DNA from: Gammaproteobacteria bacterium
Lineage (GTDB): Bacteria > Pseudomonadota > Gammaproteobacteria > Thiohalospirales > Thiohalospiraceae
Direction of reading: 5' to 3'
NCBI GenBank assembly: GCA_014762495.1
Contig: JABURT010000070.1
Location: 1 to 64,000 of the forward strand
DNA: 64,000 bases
A program made the position numbers and the translations under genes. This document shows, in pieces, positions 9,420 through 22,753 of the stretch (the stretch's first letter is position 1; every line of letters starts with the position of its first letter). The notes under the pieces are model-generated. The model had not been told where the DNA came from. It worked only from the letters and a program-made list of their open reading frames with translations, and ran no database searches.

Positions 9420-10781
9420 CTACTTCTTCTTCTCGGGCCGCTTCCAGCCTTCAAGACTCTTTTGCTTGGTGGGTGTGAGGGTCAACTGTCCCTCGGGGGC
9501 GTCCTTGCGCAACACCGTGGCCGCACCGAGGGTAGCGCCCTTGCCTACCTTGACCGGTGCGATCAGGACACTGTTGGATCCGGTAGAGGCCTGATCCTCG
9601 ATGGTCGTTCGGTGCTTGTTGGCGCCGTCGTAGTTGGCGGTAATGGTGCCGGCTCCGATATTGACGCCCTCGCCCATACTCGTATCGCCGATATAGCTCA
9701 GATGGTTGACCTTGGAGCCCTCGCCGATTGCGGAGTTCTTGATCTCGACGAAGTTGCCGATGTGGTTGTCACCGGCAAGCTCGGCGCCGGGCCGCAGGCG
9801 CGAGAAGGGACCCACGCGACTACCGGCGCCCACGCGAGCCTCTTCGATGACGGTATTGGCAAGCAAGGTTACGTCGTCGGCGATCTCGGCATCCCTGATG
9901 AAGCAGTTGGGACCGATGTGGACACGCTTGCCAATGACGACGCGGCCTTCGAACACGCAATTGACGTCGATGGTCACGTCCTCGCCCACCACCAGTTCAC
10001 CCCGCACATCGAAACGTGCCGGGTCCAGCAGGGTAGCACCGGCCGCCATGGCGGCCTCGGCCTGGCGTCGCTGCCAGGCCCGTTCCATTTGCGCCAGTTG
10101 GGCACGGTTGTTGACGCCGGAGACCTCGATCACACTGGCCGCGCGCACCGCGTTGACCGCAACGCCGTCGGCCACCGCGCTGGCGATAATATCGGTCAGA
10201 TAATACTCGCCCTGGGCATTATTGTTCTCCAGAGCCTCCAGCCAGCGACGCAGTTTTCCTGCTGGGGCTGCCATCATACCGGTGTTGACCTCGGTGATTG
10301 CCTGCTGTGTCTCGCTGGCGTCCTTTTCCTCGATAATGGCCCGCACCGCGCCCTTGTCATCGCGCAGGATACGGCCGTAGCCGGTGGGCGGATCAAGCTC
10401 CACGGTCAGCAGGGCGACCCCGTCGGCGGCGGCCTCAATCAATGGCCTGAGGGTCTCCACGCGGGTCAGCGGCACATCGCCGTAGAGGATGAGGACGGTG
10501 TGGTCATCGGCAATCCCGGGCATGGCCTGCTCCACCGCGTGACCGGTCCCGAGCTGCTCCTCCTGCAGTACCCACACCACCGACTCGTCATGAATGCTAC
10601 CCAGCACCTGCTCACCCCCATGGCCATAGACGACGTGGATGGCCTCGGCCTCGAGACCATGGGCGGTATTCAACACATGCTGAAGCATGGGGCTGCCTCC
10701 CACCGGATGGAGAACCTTGGGCAGGCTTGAGCGCATGCGGGTACCCTGACCGGCGGCGAGAATGATGACACTGAGGCTCAT
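9420..10781 (-). CDS. glmU: bifunctional UDP-GlcNAc pyrophosphorylase / GlcN-1-P acetyltransferase GlmU
   Basis: A 453-aa two-domain enzyme. The N-terminal nucleotidyltransferase has LAAGQGTRM near residues 8-16. The C-terminal half is a left-handed beta-helix of hexapeptide repeats (for example VNIGAGTITANYDG), which acetylates glucosamine-1-phosphate; the uridyl transfer is done by the N-terminal half. The product is UDP-GlcNAc. It is upstream of glmS in the same operon. The 128-bp gap to atpC holds the ATP operon terminator and presumably the glmU promoter, which I could not place with confidence. Confidence 0.97.
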   Translation of the reverse strand: MSLSVIILAAGQGTRMRSSLPKVLHPVGGSPMLQHVLNTAHGLEAEAIHVVYGHGGEQVLGSIHDESVVWVLQEEQLGTGHAVEQAMPGIADDHTVLILYGDVPLTRVETLRPLIEAAADGVALLTVELDPPTGYGRILRDDKGAVRAIIEEKDASETQQAITEVNTGMMAAPAGKLRRWLEALENNNAQGEYYLTDIIASAVADGVAVNAVRAASVIEVSGVNNRAQLAQMERAWQRRQAEAAMAAGATLLDPARFDVRGELVVGEDVTIDVNCVFEGRVVIGKRVHIGPNCFIRDAEIADDVTLLANTVIEEARVGAGSRVGPFSRLRPGAELAGDNHIGNFVEIKNSAIGEGSKVNHLSYIGDTSMGEGVNIGAGTITANYDGANKHRTTIEDQASTGSNSVLIAPVKVGKGATLGAATVLRKDAPEGQLTLTPTKQKSLEGWKRPEKKK

Positions 10782-10856
10782 GCAAAATTCCTGTTGCTAA
10801 CTGTCTGTTATTCTAACGTATTCCTGTTAGGACTGTGTGATTTGCAGAGCACAAAC

Positions 10857-10886
10857 AAAAAGGGCGACCCGAGGGCCGCCCTTTTT
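10857..10886 (-). terminator. intrinsic terminator of the atp operon
   Basis: AAAAAGGGCG and CGCCCTTTTT form a stem around a 10-nt loop, giving a T-run in the minus direction 24 nt after the atpC stop. The flanking A-run means it could also act on the plus strand. Confidence 0.85.
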
Positions 10887-10909
10887 GATACTGCGTATCG
10901 CGAGCACGA

Positions 10910-11341
10910 TTAGCTGCCGCCACCCATGCGCTTTTTCATTTTCTGGATGGTATGCAACTGCGCCACCGCTTCGGCCAGCTCGGCCTGGGCCTTGGCATAA
11001 TCGACTTCAGAGGCCTTGTCCTTGAGGGCATCCTCGGCACGCTCCTTGGCCTGGATGGCCGAGGCCTCGTCCAGATCCTTGGCGCGTACGGCGGTATCCG
11101 CGAGGATCGTCACCACGTGCGGCTGGACCTCCAGCATGCCACCGGACACAAAGACAAACTGCTCTTCACCGTCCTGCGAGGTAACCTTGACCTCACCGGG
11201 CTTGAGAGGCGACAGCAGAGGGGTGTGGCGGGGGGCGATCCCCACCTCACCCATCTGGGCTGGCGCCACCAGGAAGGTAGCGGTGCCGGAGAAGATCTCC
11301 TCCTCGGCGCTAACGATATCGACGTGCATGGTCATAGCCAT
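10910..11341 (-). CDS. atpC: ATP synthase epsilon subunit
   Basis: A 143-aa F1 central-stalk subunit that couples rotation and can inhibit ATP hydrolysis. It starts [19 protein letters not shown], closely matching the enterobacterial start, with AGGAGG just upstream. An N-terminal beta-sandwich (ILEVQP-type segment [11 protein letters not shown]) is followed by two C-terminal helices. It is the last gene of the atp operon, 19 bp after atpD, and is followed by a terminator. Confidence 0.96.
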   Translation of the reverse strand: MAMTMHVDIVSAEEEIFSGTATFLVAPAQMGEVGIAPRHTPLLSPLKPGEVKVTSQDGEEQFVFVSGGMLEVQPHVVTILADTAVRAKDLDEASAIQAKERAEDALKDKASEVDYAKAQAELAEAVAQLHTIQKMKKRMGGGS

Positions 11342-11360
11342 TGTCGCCTCCTGGTTTCAA

Positions 11361-12809
<1,449 letters not shown>

Positions 12810-13670
12810 CTACACCGCTGCGGCACCGGCTACGATTTCCGACAGCTCCTGTGTGATGGCTGCCTGGCGGGCCTTGTTGTAGACCAGCTGCAGTTCACCA
12901 ATCAGTTCACCGGCGTTATCGGAGGCTGCCTTCATCGCAACCATTCGCGCGGACATCTCACATGCAACGTTTTCAACCACCGCCTGATAGACCTGCGATT
13001 CGATGTATCGCATCATCAGACCGTCCAGTACATCCTTGGCCTCGGGCTCGTAGATGTAATCCCAGTGATGCGCGGTCTCGCTCTCTTCGATGGGCTGGAC
13101 CGGCAACAGCTGAATGACCTCGGGTTGCTGGGTCATGCTGTTGACGAATTCGTTGCCAGCCAGGTAGAGGGCGTCGATCTTGCCTTCGTAGAAGGCATCG
13201 AGCATCACCTTGATGGTTCCGATCATCTCTTCCAGACGCGGTGCGTCGCCCATGTGCGTGATGGAGGAGACAATATTGCCTCCCAGGCGCTGGACAAAGC
13301 CCTGGCCCTTGTTACCAATCACACAGTGGTCGATTTCCACACCCTTTGCGTCCTGAGCCCTGAGTTCGGCGACCAGCTTACGGAACAGGTTGACGTTCAG
13401 ACCACCGCAAAGACCACGGTCGGTGGAAACGGTGATAAAGCCCACACGCTTCACTTCCCGCTCCTGCAGGAAGGGATGCTTGTACTCGGGATGCGAATTG
13501 GCCACGTGGCCAATCACACTGCGCATCTTCTGAGCATAGGGCTTGGTTGCCGCCATCCGGTCCTGCGCCTTGCGCATTTTGGACGCGGCCACCATTTCCA
13601 TCGCCTTGGTGATCTTCTTGGTGTTTTGGATGCTCTTAATTTGAGCTCGTATTTCCTTGGCGCCTGCCAT
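12810..13670 (-). CDS. atpG: ATP synthase gamma subunit
   Basis: A 286-aa rotor shaft subunit, with N- and C-terminal helices that form the coiled coil inside the alpha3beta3 ring. It starts [31 protein letters not shown], the conserved gamma N terminus. It lies between atpA and atpD, 15 bp after atpA. Confidence 0.97.
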   Translation of the reverse strand: MAGAKEIRAQIKSIQNTKKITKAMEMVAASKMRKAQDRMAATKPYAQKMRSVIGHVANSHPEYKHPFLQEREVKRVGFITVSTDRGLCGGLNVNLFRKLVAELRAQDAKGVEIDHCVIGNKGQGFVQRLGGNIVSSITHMGDAPRLEEMIGTIKVMLDAFYEGKIDALYLAGNEFVNSMTQQPEVIQLLPVQPIEESETAHHWDYIYEPEAKDVLDGLMMRYIESQVYQAVVENVACEMSARMVAMKAASDNAGELIGELQLVYNKARQAAITQELSEIVAGAAAV

Positions 13671-13685
13671 AGGACTACTCCTGAA

Positions 13686-15227
13686 TTACCAAGTACCGTT
13701 TGCCTTGAAATCGTCCAGAGCCTTACGCATCTGGCCTTCGATTTCATCGTTGTAGTCGCCGCTCTCGTTGATCTTCGCCATCAGATCGGCGTTGTTGGAA
13801 CCGATGTAGCTGTGCATGGCGCCTTCAAAGGCAACCACCTTGCTCGGCTCGACATCGTCCAGATAGCCTTCGTTGGCGGCGAACAGTGAGAACGCCATCT
13901 GAGCTACGCTCAGGGGCGAGTACTGCAACTGTTTCATCAGTTCGGTAACGCGCACACCACGGTCCAGCTGCTTACGGGTGGACTCGTCCAGGTCAGAGGC
14001 GAACTGGGCGAAGGCCGCCAGCTCACGGTACTGCGCCAGGGCGATACGGGTACCACCACCAAGCTTCTTGATGATCTTGGTCTGGGCCGCACCACCGACT
14101 CGAGATACCGACAGACCCACGTTGATGGCGGGACGGATACCGGCGTTGAAGAGGTCGGTTTCCAGGAAGATCTGGCCGTCGGTAATGGAGATAACGTTGG
14201 TCGGTACGAAGGCCGATACGTCACCCGCCTGGGTCTCGATGACGGGCAGCGCGGTCAGCGAGCCGGTCTGGCCCTTGACCTTGCCGTCGGTCATCTTCTC
14301 AACATAGTCGGCATTAACGCGCGCGGCACGTTCGAGCAGACGAGAGTGCAGGTAGAAGACGTCACCGGGGTAGGCTTCACGACCGGGCGGACGACGCAGC
14401 AGCAGGGATACCTGGCGATAGGCCCAGGCCTGCTTGGTCAGGTCATCGTAGACGATGAGGGCGTCTTCACCCTTGTCGCGGAAGTATTCACCCATGGAGC
14501 AACCGGCGTAGGGGGCAATGTACTGCAACGCAGCGGGGTCGGAGGCGTTGGCCGCGACCACGATGGTGTTTTCCATCGCGCCGTGTTCTTCCAGCTTGCG
14601 TACCACGTTGGCCACGGAGGAGGCCTTCTGGCCGATGGCGACGTAGATACACTTAACGCCGGTACCCTTCTGGGCAATGATGGCGTCAACGGCAACGGCG
14701 GTCTTACCGGTCTGGCGGTCGCCGATGATCAGCTCACGCTGGCCGCGGCCAACGGGGACCATGGCGTCGATGGCCTTGAGGCCGGTCTGGACCGGCTCGT
14801 CAACCGACTGACGGGCGATTACACCGGGGGCGATCTTCTCGATGGGAGAGGTAGCTTCGGCATCAACCGGGCCCTTGCCGTCAATGGGGTTACCCAGAGC
14901 GTCAACGACGCGGCCGAGCATGGCTTCACCCACGGGCACTTCCAGGATGCGGCCGGTACACTGTACCTTGTCGCCTTCGGAGATGTGCTCGTAGGGACCC
15001 AGGACCACGGCACCGACAGAGTCGCGCTCGAGGTTGAGGGCCATCCCGAAGACGTTTCCGGGGAACTCGATCATTTCACCGGCCATGACATCGGACAGGC
15101 CGTGGATGCGCACGATACCGTCGGTGATACCGACGACGCTACCTTCGGTGCGGGCTTCAGCGACCGCATCGAAGTTGGCTATGCGCTTTTTGATAATTTC
15201 ACTGATCTCAGATGGATTCAGTTGCAT
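13686..15227 (-). CDS. atpA: ATP synthase alpha subunit
   Basis: A 513-aa non-catalytic nucleotide-binding F1 subunit, the same length as in E. coli. Walker A is GDRQTGKT near residue 170. The conserved signature [16 protein letters not shown] is present. It follows atpH with a 28-bp gap. Confidence 0.98.
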   Translation of the reverse strand: MQLNPSEISEIIKKRIANFDAVAEARTEGSVVGITDGIVRIHGLSDVMAGEMIEFPGNVFGMALNLERDSVGAVVLGPYEHISEGDKVQCTGRILEVPVGEAMLGRVVDALGNPIDGKGPVDAEATSPIEKIAPGVIARQSVDEPVQTGLKAIDAMVPVGRGQRELIIGDRQTGKTAVAVDAIIAQKGTGVKCIYVAIGQKASSVANVVRKLEEHGAMENTIVVAANASDPAALQYIAPYAGCSMGEYFRDKGEDALIVYDDLTKQAWAYRQVSLLLRRPPGREAYPGDVFYLHSRLLERAARVNADYVEKMTDGKVKGQTGSLTALPVIETQAGDVSAFVPTNVISITDGQIFLETDLFNAGIRPAINVGLSVSRVGGAAQTKIIKKLGGGTRIALAQYRELAAFAQFASDLDESTRKQLDRGVRVTELMKQLQYSPLSVAQMAFSLFAANEGYLDDVEPSKVVAFEGAMHSYIGSNNADLMAKINESGDYNDEIEGQMRKALDDFKANGTW

Positions 15228-15255
15228 AGTAATATCCTCTAAATTCGGTCCGTGG

Positions 15256-15789
15256 TTAGTGCATCAGCTTGTTGCCGAGCGATTCCAGTCGGTTCGCTGC
15301 GGAGCCATCGATGACCAGGTCACCGGCGCGAATCACGACGCCGCCAATCAGGTTTTCATCCACGCTGTCAACGATCGACACTTCACGGTCCAAACGCTTC
15401 TTCAATGCCGCGGCAATGCTGCTCTTCTGCTCATCACTCAGGGGGTAGGCGCTGATCACTTCCGCGACCACGGAGCTCTGCTCTTCTTCCTTCAGCCCTT
15501 CGTAGATGACTGCGATCTCAGGCAGCACATCCAGACGACCGTTTTCGGCACACAGCTTGACCAGGTTTGCTCCCGCTTCGCCCAGCTTGTCGCCGGCGAT
15601 GTCGGTAAACAGGTCTACCACGTGACTGTCGAGGTCGGGGTTGCTGATGACTTGCGCCATCTGTTCGTTGCTGGCGATAGCCGCCATTAACTCAAGCTTC
15701 TCCGACCATTCATTCAGGTCGCCCTTATCCTTGGCAAGCTCGAACACTGCTTCGGCATAGGGACGTGCGATTGTCGTTTTCTCGGCCAT
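15256..15789 (-). CDS. atpH: ATP synthase delta subunit
   Basis: A 177-aa peripheral-stalk subunit that joins F1 alpha to the b subunits. It starts [19 protein letters not shown], with the conserved RPYAEAVFE segment, and ends with the [17 protein letters not shown] tail typical of delta. It lies between atpF and atpA. Confidence 0.96.
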   Translation of the reverse strand: MAEKTTIARPYAEAVFELAKDKGDLNEWSEKLELMAAIASNEQMAQVISNPDLDSHVVDLFTDIAGDKLGEAGANLVKLCAENGRLDVLPEIAVIYEGLKEEEQSSVVAEVISAYPLSDEQKSSIAAALKKRLDREVSIVDSVDENLIGGVVIRAGDLVIDGSAANRLESLGNKLMH

Positions 15790-15802
15790 GGTTTAATGCC
15801 CC

Positions 15803-16273
15803 TTAAATCTGGGAAACCAGGTCCTTGAGCATGTCGTTGTGCGCCTTGGAGTCGAGCTCCTTTTTCAGCACACGGCCGGCACCGGCCACGGCCAGGGAAA
15901 CCACCTGTCCACGCAGGTCTTCCTTGGCACGATTCACTTCTTGCTCAATTTCCGCATTGGCTGCTGCCAACAGACGTTCACCTTCGGTACGGGCGTTGCC
16001 CTTGGCCTCTTCCACGATTTCGGACGCGCGCTTCTCGGCCTTGGAAATAATGCCCTGGGCCTGGGTCTTCGCTTCGGCGATCACCTCAGCAGCACGCTTC
16101 TCGGCCAGCTCCTGCTCGTGCTTACCACGCTCAGCAGCGGCAAGACCGTCAGCAATCTTCTGCTTACGCTCTTCCATCGCGGCCATCAGGAATGACCATA
16201 CGTACTTCTTGGTGAACCACACGAACAGGATGAACGCGATAGACTGCCCAATGAGGGTTGCGTTTATGTTCAT
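15803..16273 (-). CDS. atpF: ATP synthase subunit b
   Basis: A 156-aa peripheral-stalk subunit of Fo. One N-terminal membrane helix (about residues 5-25, IGQSIAFILFVWFTKKYV) is followed by a long, charged, Ala-rich coiled coil that dimerises and contacts delta. This is the same length as E. coli b. Only one b gene is present, as is usual for non-photosynthetic bacteria. Confidence 0.96.
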   Translation of the reverse strand: MNINATLIGQSIAFILFVWFTKKYVWSFLMAAMEERKQKIADGLAAAERGKHEQELAEKRAAEVIAEAKTQAQGIISKAEKRASEIVEEAKGNARTEGERLLAAANAEIEQEVNRAKEDLRGQVVSLAVAGAGRVLKKELDSKAHNDMLKDLVSQI

Positions 16274-16321
16274 GTCAATTCCCTTAAATCAGTTAGTGGG
16301 TAAGTACTCGTGTGTTCCAGT

Positions 16322-16564
<243 letters not shown>

Positions 16565-16614
16565 CTAAATAACGAAAAGTTGATAAGTTTTAAAAACCGT
16601 TAATCCAAATCGAC

Positions 16615-17905
<1,291 letters not shown>

Positions 17906-17960
17906 CGCCGTCTCCGCTTTGCCGTGCTGCTTATGACGGCATAAAGGAATAGCTTCTAGG

Positions 17961-17996
17961 GCCGCGAAGTATACGTTCTCACGCCAGGGTGGTCAA
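17961..17996 (-). promoter_or_regulatory. sigma-70 promoter of the atp operon
   Basis: Minus-strand -35 TTGACC (17991-17996) and -10 TATACT (17968-17973) are separated by exactly 17 bp, about 60 bp before the atpI start. It lies in the 214-bp gap between parB and atpI, which otherwise shows no gene. Confidence 0.8.
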
Positions 17997-18119
17997 TGTT
18001 ACACAGGGAAAATGTTTGCCAAAAACCTGCAATTTACAGGCAATATTGCGACAATTACCCAGTATTACTCTATGAATTAGACAATCATGAACTACTAATT
18101 AACAAGCGGTCGCATCCCG

Positions 18120-19034
18120 CTATTTGATGTGCTCCAGGATACCGTCCAGTTCGTCCAGGCTATTGTAGTTGATGACCAGTTTGCCCTTGCCCTTGGCCGA
18201 ATGCTGAAGATTGACCTTGGCGCCCAGGCGCTCGGAGAGATCATCCTGCAGACGGCGGATATTGGGATCGTCCGCCGGCACCGGGGAAGTCCCCGATTTG
18301 TGGGGCTCCAGCATCTGCCGCACCAGGTGCTCGGTCTCGCGCACGGAGAGCCCGCGGCTGACGACGATGCGCGCCGCCTCGGACTGGCGTGTACCGCTCA
18401 GCCCCAACAGGGCACGGGCATGGCCCATTTCGATGGCACCCTCTTCCAGCAAGTGTTTGACGTCCTCGTTCAAGGCCAGCAGTCGCAGCAGGTTGGAGAC
18501 GGCAACGCGAGAGCGGCCGACGGCGTCGGCAGCATCCTGGTGGGTCAGCTCGAACTCGTCGATGAGGCGCTGCAGGGCATGGGCCTCTTCCATGGGGTTG
18601 AGCTGTTCGCGCTGGATGTTTTCGATGAGGGCGATGGCCAGGGCCACGTTGTCGGGGATTTTGCGCACCACCGCCGGGATCTCGTGCAGGCCGGCCATTT
18701 GCGCCGCGCGCCAGCGGCGCTCTCCGGCGACGATCTCGTAACGACCCGTCTGGCCCTCCAGCTCGCGCACCACGATGGGCTGGACCACACCCTGGGCACG
18801 GATGGATTCGGCCAGCTCCTCGAGGGCGCCGGGATCCATGTCCAGGCGCGGCTGGTAACGGCCCCGCTGCAACACATCCACAGGCATGTTTCGCAGTTCG
18901 CCGTCATAGGGCACGCTCGGAGTGGGGGCGTCACTCACCGCCTCGGGTGAGACGGCGGGGGCATTGAGGTCGTCGGCCATACTGCCCAGTAGGGCATCGA
19001 GTCCTCGGCCAAGTCCACGTTTTTTCTGTGACAT
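18120..19034 (-). CDS. parB: chromosome partitioning protein ParB
   Basis: A 304-aa CTP-dependent DNA clamp that loads at parS and spreads along the DNA. The N-terminal KRGLGRGLDALLG is the ParA-stimulating and leader motif. GERRWRAAQMAG is the CTP-binding box. A central helix-turn-helix (THQDAADAVGRSRVAVSNLLRL) reads parS, and the C terminus is the dimerisation domain. It lies 28 bp after parA. Its likely targets are the four parS-like sites at 40190-43660, close to dnaA/gyrB. Confidence 0.97.
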   Translation of the reverse strand: MSQKKRGLGRGLDALLGSMADDLNAPAVSPEAVSDAPTPSVPYDGELRNMPVDVLQRGRYQPRLDMDPGALEELAESIRAQGVVQPIVVRELEGQTGRYEIVAGERRWRAAQMAGLHEIPAVVRKIPDNVALAIALIENIQREQLNPMEEAHALQRLIDEFELTHQDAADAVGRSRVAVSNLLRLLALNEDVKHLLEEGAIEMGHARALLGLSGTRQSEAARIVVSRGLSVRETEHLVRQMLEPHKSGTSPVPADDPNIRRLQDDLSERLGAKVNLQHSAKGKGKLVINYNSLDELDGILEHIK

Positions 19035-19062
19035 CGCTACTCAGTCTGAATCGTTATTGGGA

Positions 19063-19851
19063 TTATGCCAGGGCGCGCTGGGCGCCAGTGTCCTCATTGC
19101 GCAACATCTCGCCGGCCAGGGCCAGGTAGGACTTGGCCCCAGTGGAGGATTTGTCATAGGCCAGCACCGGCATACCATAACTGGGGGCCTCGGCCAGGCG
19201 AACATTGCGCGGGATGACGGTGCGGTAGACCTTGCCACCAAAGTGATCGGTCAACTGCTGTGAGACATCCGAGGCCAGTTTGTTGCGCGGGTCGAACATG
19301 GTCCGCAGCAGGCCCTCTATCTGAAGTTCGGGATTGATGCTCGAACGGATCTTGTTGATGGTGTCGAGCAGCGCGGTCAGGCCTTCCAGCGCGTAATATT
19401 CACACTGCATGGGGATCATGACCGCATCGGCGGCGGCCAGGGCATTGACGGTGAGCATGTTCAGCGCCGGTGGACAGTCGATGAGGATGTAATCGTAGCT
19501 CTGTGAGACCGGTTGCAGGGCCTGCTTGAGGCGGGTCTCCCTGCCATCCATCTGCAACAGCTGAACCTCGGCAGCAGTGAGGTCACCGTTGGCGGGGATC
19601 AGATCGTAGCCACCGTTCATGGTGGTGATACGGACCTCCTCGACCGAGGCCTCGCCGGTTAGGACATCGTAGCTGATGCGGTCGAGCTCATTCTTGCTCA
19701 CCCCGCTGCCCATGGTGGCGTTACCCTGGGGGTCCATGTCCACCAGCAACACGCGGCGCTTGGTGGCCACCAACGAGGCCGCCAGATTGATGCTGGTCGT
19801 GGTCTTGCCAACACCGCCCTTTTGATTGGTCACCGCGATGATCTTTGCCAT
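19063..19851 (-). CDS. parA: chromosome partitioning ATPase ParA (Soj type)
   Basis: A 262-aa deviant Walker ATPase that positions ParB-parS complexes. The Walker A is KGGVGKTT near residue 12. There is no N-terminal DNA-binding extension, so it is the short chromosomal type. I chose the ATG at 19851, with GGGGA as ribosome binding site 6 nt upstream; a TTG at 19863 would add four residues. Co-directional with parB behind rsmG. Confidence 0.97.
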   Translation of the reverse strand: MAKIIAVTNQKGGVGKTTTSINLAASLVATKRRVLLVDMDPQGNATMGSGVSKNELDRISYDVLTGEASVEEVRITTMNGGYDLIPANGDLTAAEVQLLQMDGRETRLKQALQPVSQSYDYILIDCPPALNMLTVNALAAADAVMIPMQCEYYALEGLTALLDTINKIRSSINPELQIEGLLRTMFDPRNKLASDVSQQLTDHFGGKVYRTVIPRNVRLAEAPSYGMPVLAYDKSSTGAKSYLALAGEMLRNEDTGAQRALA

Positions 19852-19963
19852 GTTATTCCCCAAGATAGCGCTCCCCTTTGTTCAGGGATCATACCTTATT
19901 ATGCCATGTAAAGGCGGGGTGATTTAGCAAAATTGTGATGCAGCGGGAGACGGCGAGGGCAGG

Positions 19964-20632
19964 CTATTCGCGGTGCAATATGACCAGGTGTCGATCGGCG
20001 TCGAGTCCGGGCACCTCAAGCTTTTCCACCGCTTCCAGCTTGAATCCGGACGGAATGGCGTCCAACTCCGCCAGGGGATAGACCCCCTTCATGGCCAGGT
20101 TGATGCCCTCGGGCGCGAGCAGGTGCGCGGTGGATTCGAGCATGCCGGAGAGACTGGAGTACGCCCGCGAGACCACGGTATCGAAGGCCGCCTCGGGTCG
20201 ATACTCCTCGACCCTGTCGTGGACCACTTCGAGGTTGTCCAGTTCCAGATCGGCCTTGGCCTGTTGCAGGAAACGGGTCTTCTTGGAATTGCTGTCGAGC
20301 AGGACGAACTGGCTCTCGGGCATGGCCAGCGCAAGCGGTATCCCGGGCAGACCGGCACCGCTGCCAACATCGATGATACGACCGGCCTTGACGAAGGGGA
20401 GGATCGCCAGACTGTCGAGCAGGTGGCGGGTCAGCATCTGTTCGGGTTTACGCACGGCGGTGAGATTATAGACGCGGTTCCATTTGGCCAGGATATCCAA
20501 ATAGTCGAGCATACGGTTGGCCGCGGTCTGCTCGATGTCCAGGTCCATAACGGACAGGCCATGATTGAGCGATTGCACCAGCGAGATCACCGGCACCTCA
20601 CCGCGCTTCTGTCTGCGATTTCCATAAAGCAT
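19964..20632 (-). CDS. rsmG: 16S rRNA m7G527 methyltransferase RsmG (GidB)
   Basis: SAM-dependent methyltransferase that modifies G527 of 16S rRNA. The SAM-binding loop is IDVGSGAGLPGIPLA, and the family segment KWNRVYNLTAVR is present. The start is uncertain. The ATG at 20632 (222 aa) has GAGGA about 12 nt upstream, while a GTG some 30 codons into the longest frame is also well placed and fits the E. coli N terminus. It lies downstream of mnmG, as in many gammaproteobacteria. Confidence 0.93.
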   Translation of the reverse strand: MLYGNRRQKRGEVPVISLVQSLNHGLSVMDLDIEQTAANRMLDYLDILAKWNRVYNLTAVRKPEQMLTRHLLDSLAILPFVKAGRIIDVGSGAGLPGIPLALAMPESQFVLLDSNSKKTRFLQQAKADLELDNLEVVHDRVEEYRPEAAFDTVVSRAYSSLSGMLESTAHLLAPEGINLAMKGVYPLAELDAIPSGFKLEAVEKLEVPGLDADRHLVILHRE

Positions 20633-20767
20633 TGCTAACGGGCTTCCTCGGGGAGCGGGTGAAGGGACCACCCGGCATGAATCCATTCCTGCGCGGCAGG
20701 GAGTTCAGCAGAGGATAAACATTTCCCCCTCCATTTCCATATGAAGGCGGCGATTTTTACAAAATTG

Positions 20768-20802
20768 AATAAATAGGCCTCGAGAAACGCTGGAATCAGG
20801 CC
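20768..20802 (-). repeat. copy 1 of an intergenic element shared with 31203-31253
   Basis: Directly at the mnmG stop codon. On the plus strand it reads GAATAAA, then GGCCTCGAGAAACG, then TGGAATCAGGCC. The minus strand can fold with GGCCT/AGGCC ends, and is then followed by an AT-rich run, like a weak terminator. The same blocks in the same order recur at 31203-31253. Confidence 0.55.
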
Positions 20803-22691
20803 GAAACCTGACATTTCGCACCGCGATGTTTCTTCAGATAGACCAGTAGCAGGGAGACCGCGGCCGGGGTAATCCCGGGGATGCGGGCGGCGTGGCCGAT
20901 AGTCGTCGGCCGTTGTCCCTGCAACTTCTCGCACACCTCGGTAGAGAGACCCCGAACCTGGGAATAGTCGAAGTCGGGTGGGATTTCGGTCTCCTGTTGA
21001 CGGCGTTGACGCTCGATCTCGTCCACCTGGCGCTCGATGTAACCGGAATACTTGGCCTGTATCTCAAGCTGCTCGATCACCGCGGGATCGGCCACACCCT
21101 CACCGCTGCCGGGCAGGCTCATCAGATCGCGATAGCTGACCTGGGGCCGACTCAGCAAGTCCGAATAGTGATATTCCCGAGTCAGTGGCTGTCCCAGTAC
21201 CCGCTCCTGTTCCGCCTGGGGGATCTGTGCGGGGCGCGCCAGGGTCTCCCGCAGGCGTTGCTGTTCGCGCTCAACCGCCTCGCGCTTGGCCTCGAAGGCG
21301 GCCCAGCGGACATCATCCACCAGACCCAGTTCACGCCCGATGGGTGTCAGACGCAGATCGGCATTGTCTTCGCGCAACATGAGTCGGTACTCGGCACGTG
21401 AAGTGAACATGCGATAGGGTTCCTGCGTGCCGCGGCTGATCAGGTCATCGACCAGCACGCCCAGGTAGGCCTGGTCACGGGCCGGTGACCACGGCTCGCA
21501 TTGCTGCACCCGGCGCGCGGCATTGAGCCCGGCCAGCAGACCCTGGGCCGCGGCCTCTTCGTAGCCGGTGGTGCCGTTGATCTGGCCGGCGAAGAACAGA
21601 CCTTCAAGGAACCGCGTCTCGAGCGAGGGCTTGAGATCGCGCGGGTCGAAGTAGTCGTACTCAATGGCGTAACCGGGTCGCACGATGTGTGCATTTTCGA
21701 AGCCGTTTATGGATCTTACCAGCTCATACTGCACATCAAAGGGCAGTGAGGTGGAGATGCCATTGGGATAGACCTCGTGCGTATCGAGGCCTTCGGGCTC
21801 GACAAAAATCTGGTGACTGTCCTTGTCGGCAAAGCGGTGGATCTTATCCTCGATGGAGGGACAATAGCGCGGACCGACCCCCTCGATGACGCCGGTATAC
21901 ATGGGCGAACGATCCAGCCCCCCACGAATAATGTCGTGGGTCCGGCCATTGGTATGGGTAATGTAGCAGGGGATCTGGCGCGGGTGCTGCTCGGCCTTGC
22001 CGATATAGGAAAACACCGGCACCGGATCATCGCCGGGCTGTTCCTGCATGACCGAGAAATCGATGGTCCGTCCATCGAGGCGCGGCGGGGTACCGGTCTT
22101 GAGGCGCTCGACCCTGAAAGGGAGTTCGCGCAAGCGTCTGGACAGGGCGTTGGCGGGCGGGTCACCGGCACGTCCACCCTCATAGTTCTCCAGGCCGATA
22201 TGGATGCGCCCGCCGAGAAAGGTACCCACGGTCAGGACCACCGCCGGGGCGCGGAACTTGAGGCCCATTTGGGTCACCACACCCACCACCTGCTCACCTT
22301 CGACAATGAGATCGTCCACCGCCTGCTGGAACAGGGTCAAATTATCGGTGTTCTCCAGTTCATGGCGAACCGCCTGTTTGTAGAGCTGACGGTCGGCCTG
22401 GGCGCGGGTGGCACGCACGGCCGGTCCCTTGCTGGCATTGAGGGTACGGAACTGGATCCCGGCACGATCGGTGGCCCGCGCCATCAGGCCGCCGAGGGCA
22501 TCGATCTCCTTGACCAGGTGGCCCTTTCCGATCCCGCCGACGGCCGGGTTGCAGCTCATCTGGCCCAGGGTTTCGATGTTGTGCGTGAGCAACAGGGTTC
22601 GCACGCCCATGCGCGCCGCGGCGAGTGCCGCCTCGGTCCCGGCATGGCCGCCGCCCACTACGATGACATCGAAAGAGTCCTGATAAAACAT
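20796..22691 (-). CDS. mnmG: tRNA U34 carboxymethylaminomethyl synthase subunit MnmG (GidA)
   Basis: A 631-aa FAD protein which, with MnmE, installs the cmnm5 group on wobble U34 of several tRNAs. The dinucleotide-binding motif [15 protein letters not shown] is near residue 13, and the family segments [23 protein letters not shown] and [11 protein letters not shown] are present. It is followed by rsmG, parA and parB. The usual near neighbour mnmE is about 10 kb away, at 33109-34458. Confidence 0.98.
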   Translation of the reverse strand: MFYQDSFDVIVVGGGHAGTEAALAAARMGVRTLLLTHNIETLGQMSCNPAVGGIGKGHLVKEIDALGGLMARATDRAGIQFRTLNASKGPAVRATRAQADRQLYKQAVRHELENTDNLTLFQQAVDDLIVEGEQVVGVVTQMGLKFRAPAVVLTVGTFLGGRIHIGLENYEGGRAGDPPANALSRRLRELPFRVERLKTGTPPRLDGRTIDFSVMQEQPGDDPVPVFSYIGKAEQHPRQIPCYITHTNGRTHDIIRGGLDRSPMYTGVIEGVGPRYCPSIEDKIHRFADKDSHQIFVEPEGLDTHEVYPNGISTSLPFDVQYELVRSINGFENAHIVRPGYAIEYDYFDPRDLKPSLETRFLEGLFFAGQINGTTGYEEAAAQGLLAGLNAARRVQQCEPWSPARDQAYLGVLVDDLISRGTQEPYRMFTSRAEYRLMLREDNADLRLTPIGRELGLVDDVRWAAFEAKREAVEREQQRLRETLARPAQIPQAEQERVLGQPLTREYHYSDLLSRPQVSYRDLMSLPGSGEGVADPAVIEQLEIQAKYSGYIERQVDEIERQRRQQETEIPPDFDYSQVRGLSTEVCEKLQGQRPTTIGHAARIPGITPAAVSLLLVYLKKHRGAKCQVSA

Positions 22692-22713
22692 AAGCTTGTA
22701 ACCGGATAGAATG

Positions 22714-22749
22714 GGGCGCCATTGTACGCCCTGGTCAAGAATTCACCAA
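22714..22749 (-). promoter_or_regulatory. candidate sigma-70 promoter of mnmG-rsmG-parAB
   Basis: Minus-strand -35 TTGGTG (22744-22749), 17 bp, then -10 TACAAT (22721-22726). It falls in the 62-bp gap between the hybrid kinase stop and the mnmG start. Confidence 0.5.
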
Positions 22750-22753
22750 GTGT

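Noticed and set aside
9462-10730. 422-aa plus-strand frame opposite glmU
   Set aside because: Antisense shadow; the glmU product is unmistakable on the other strand.
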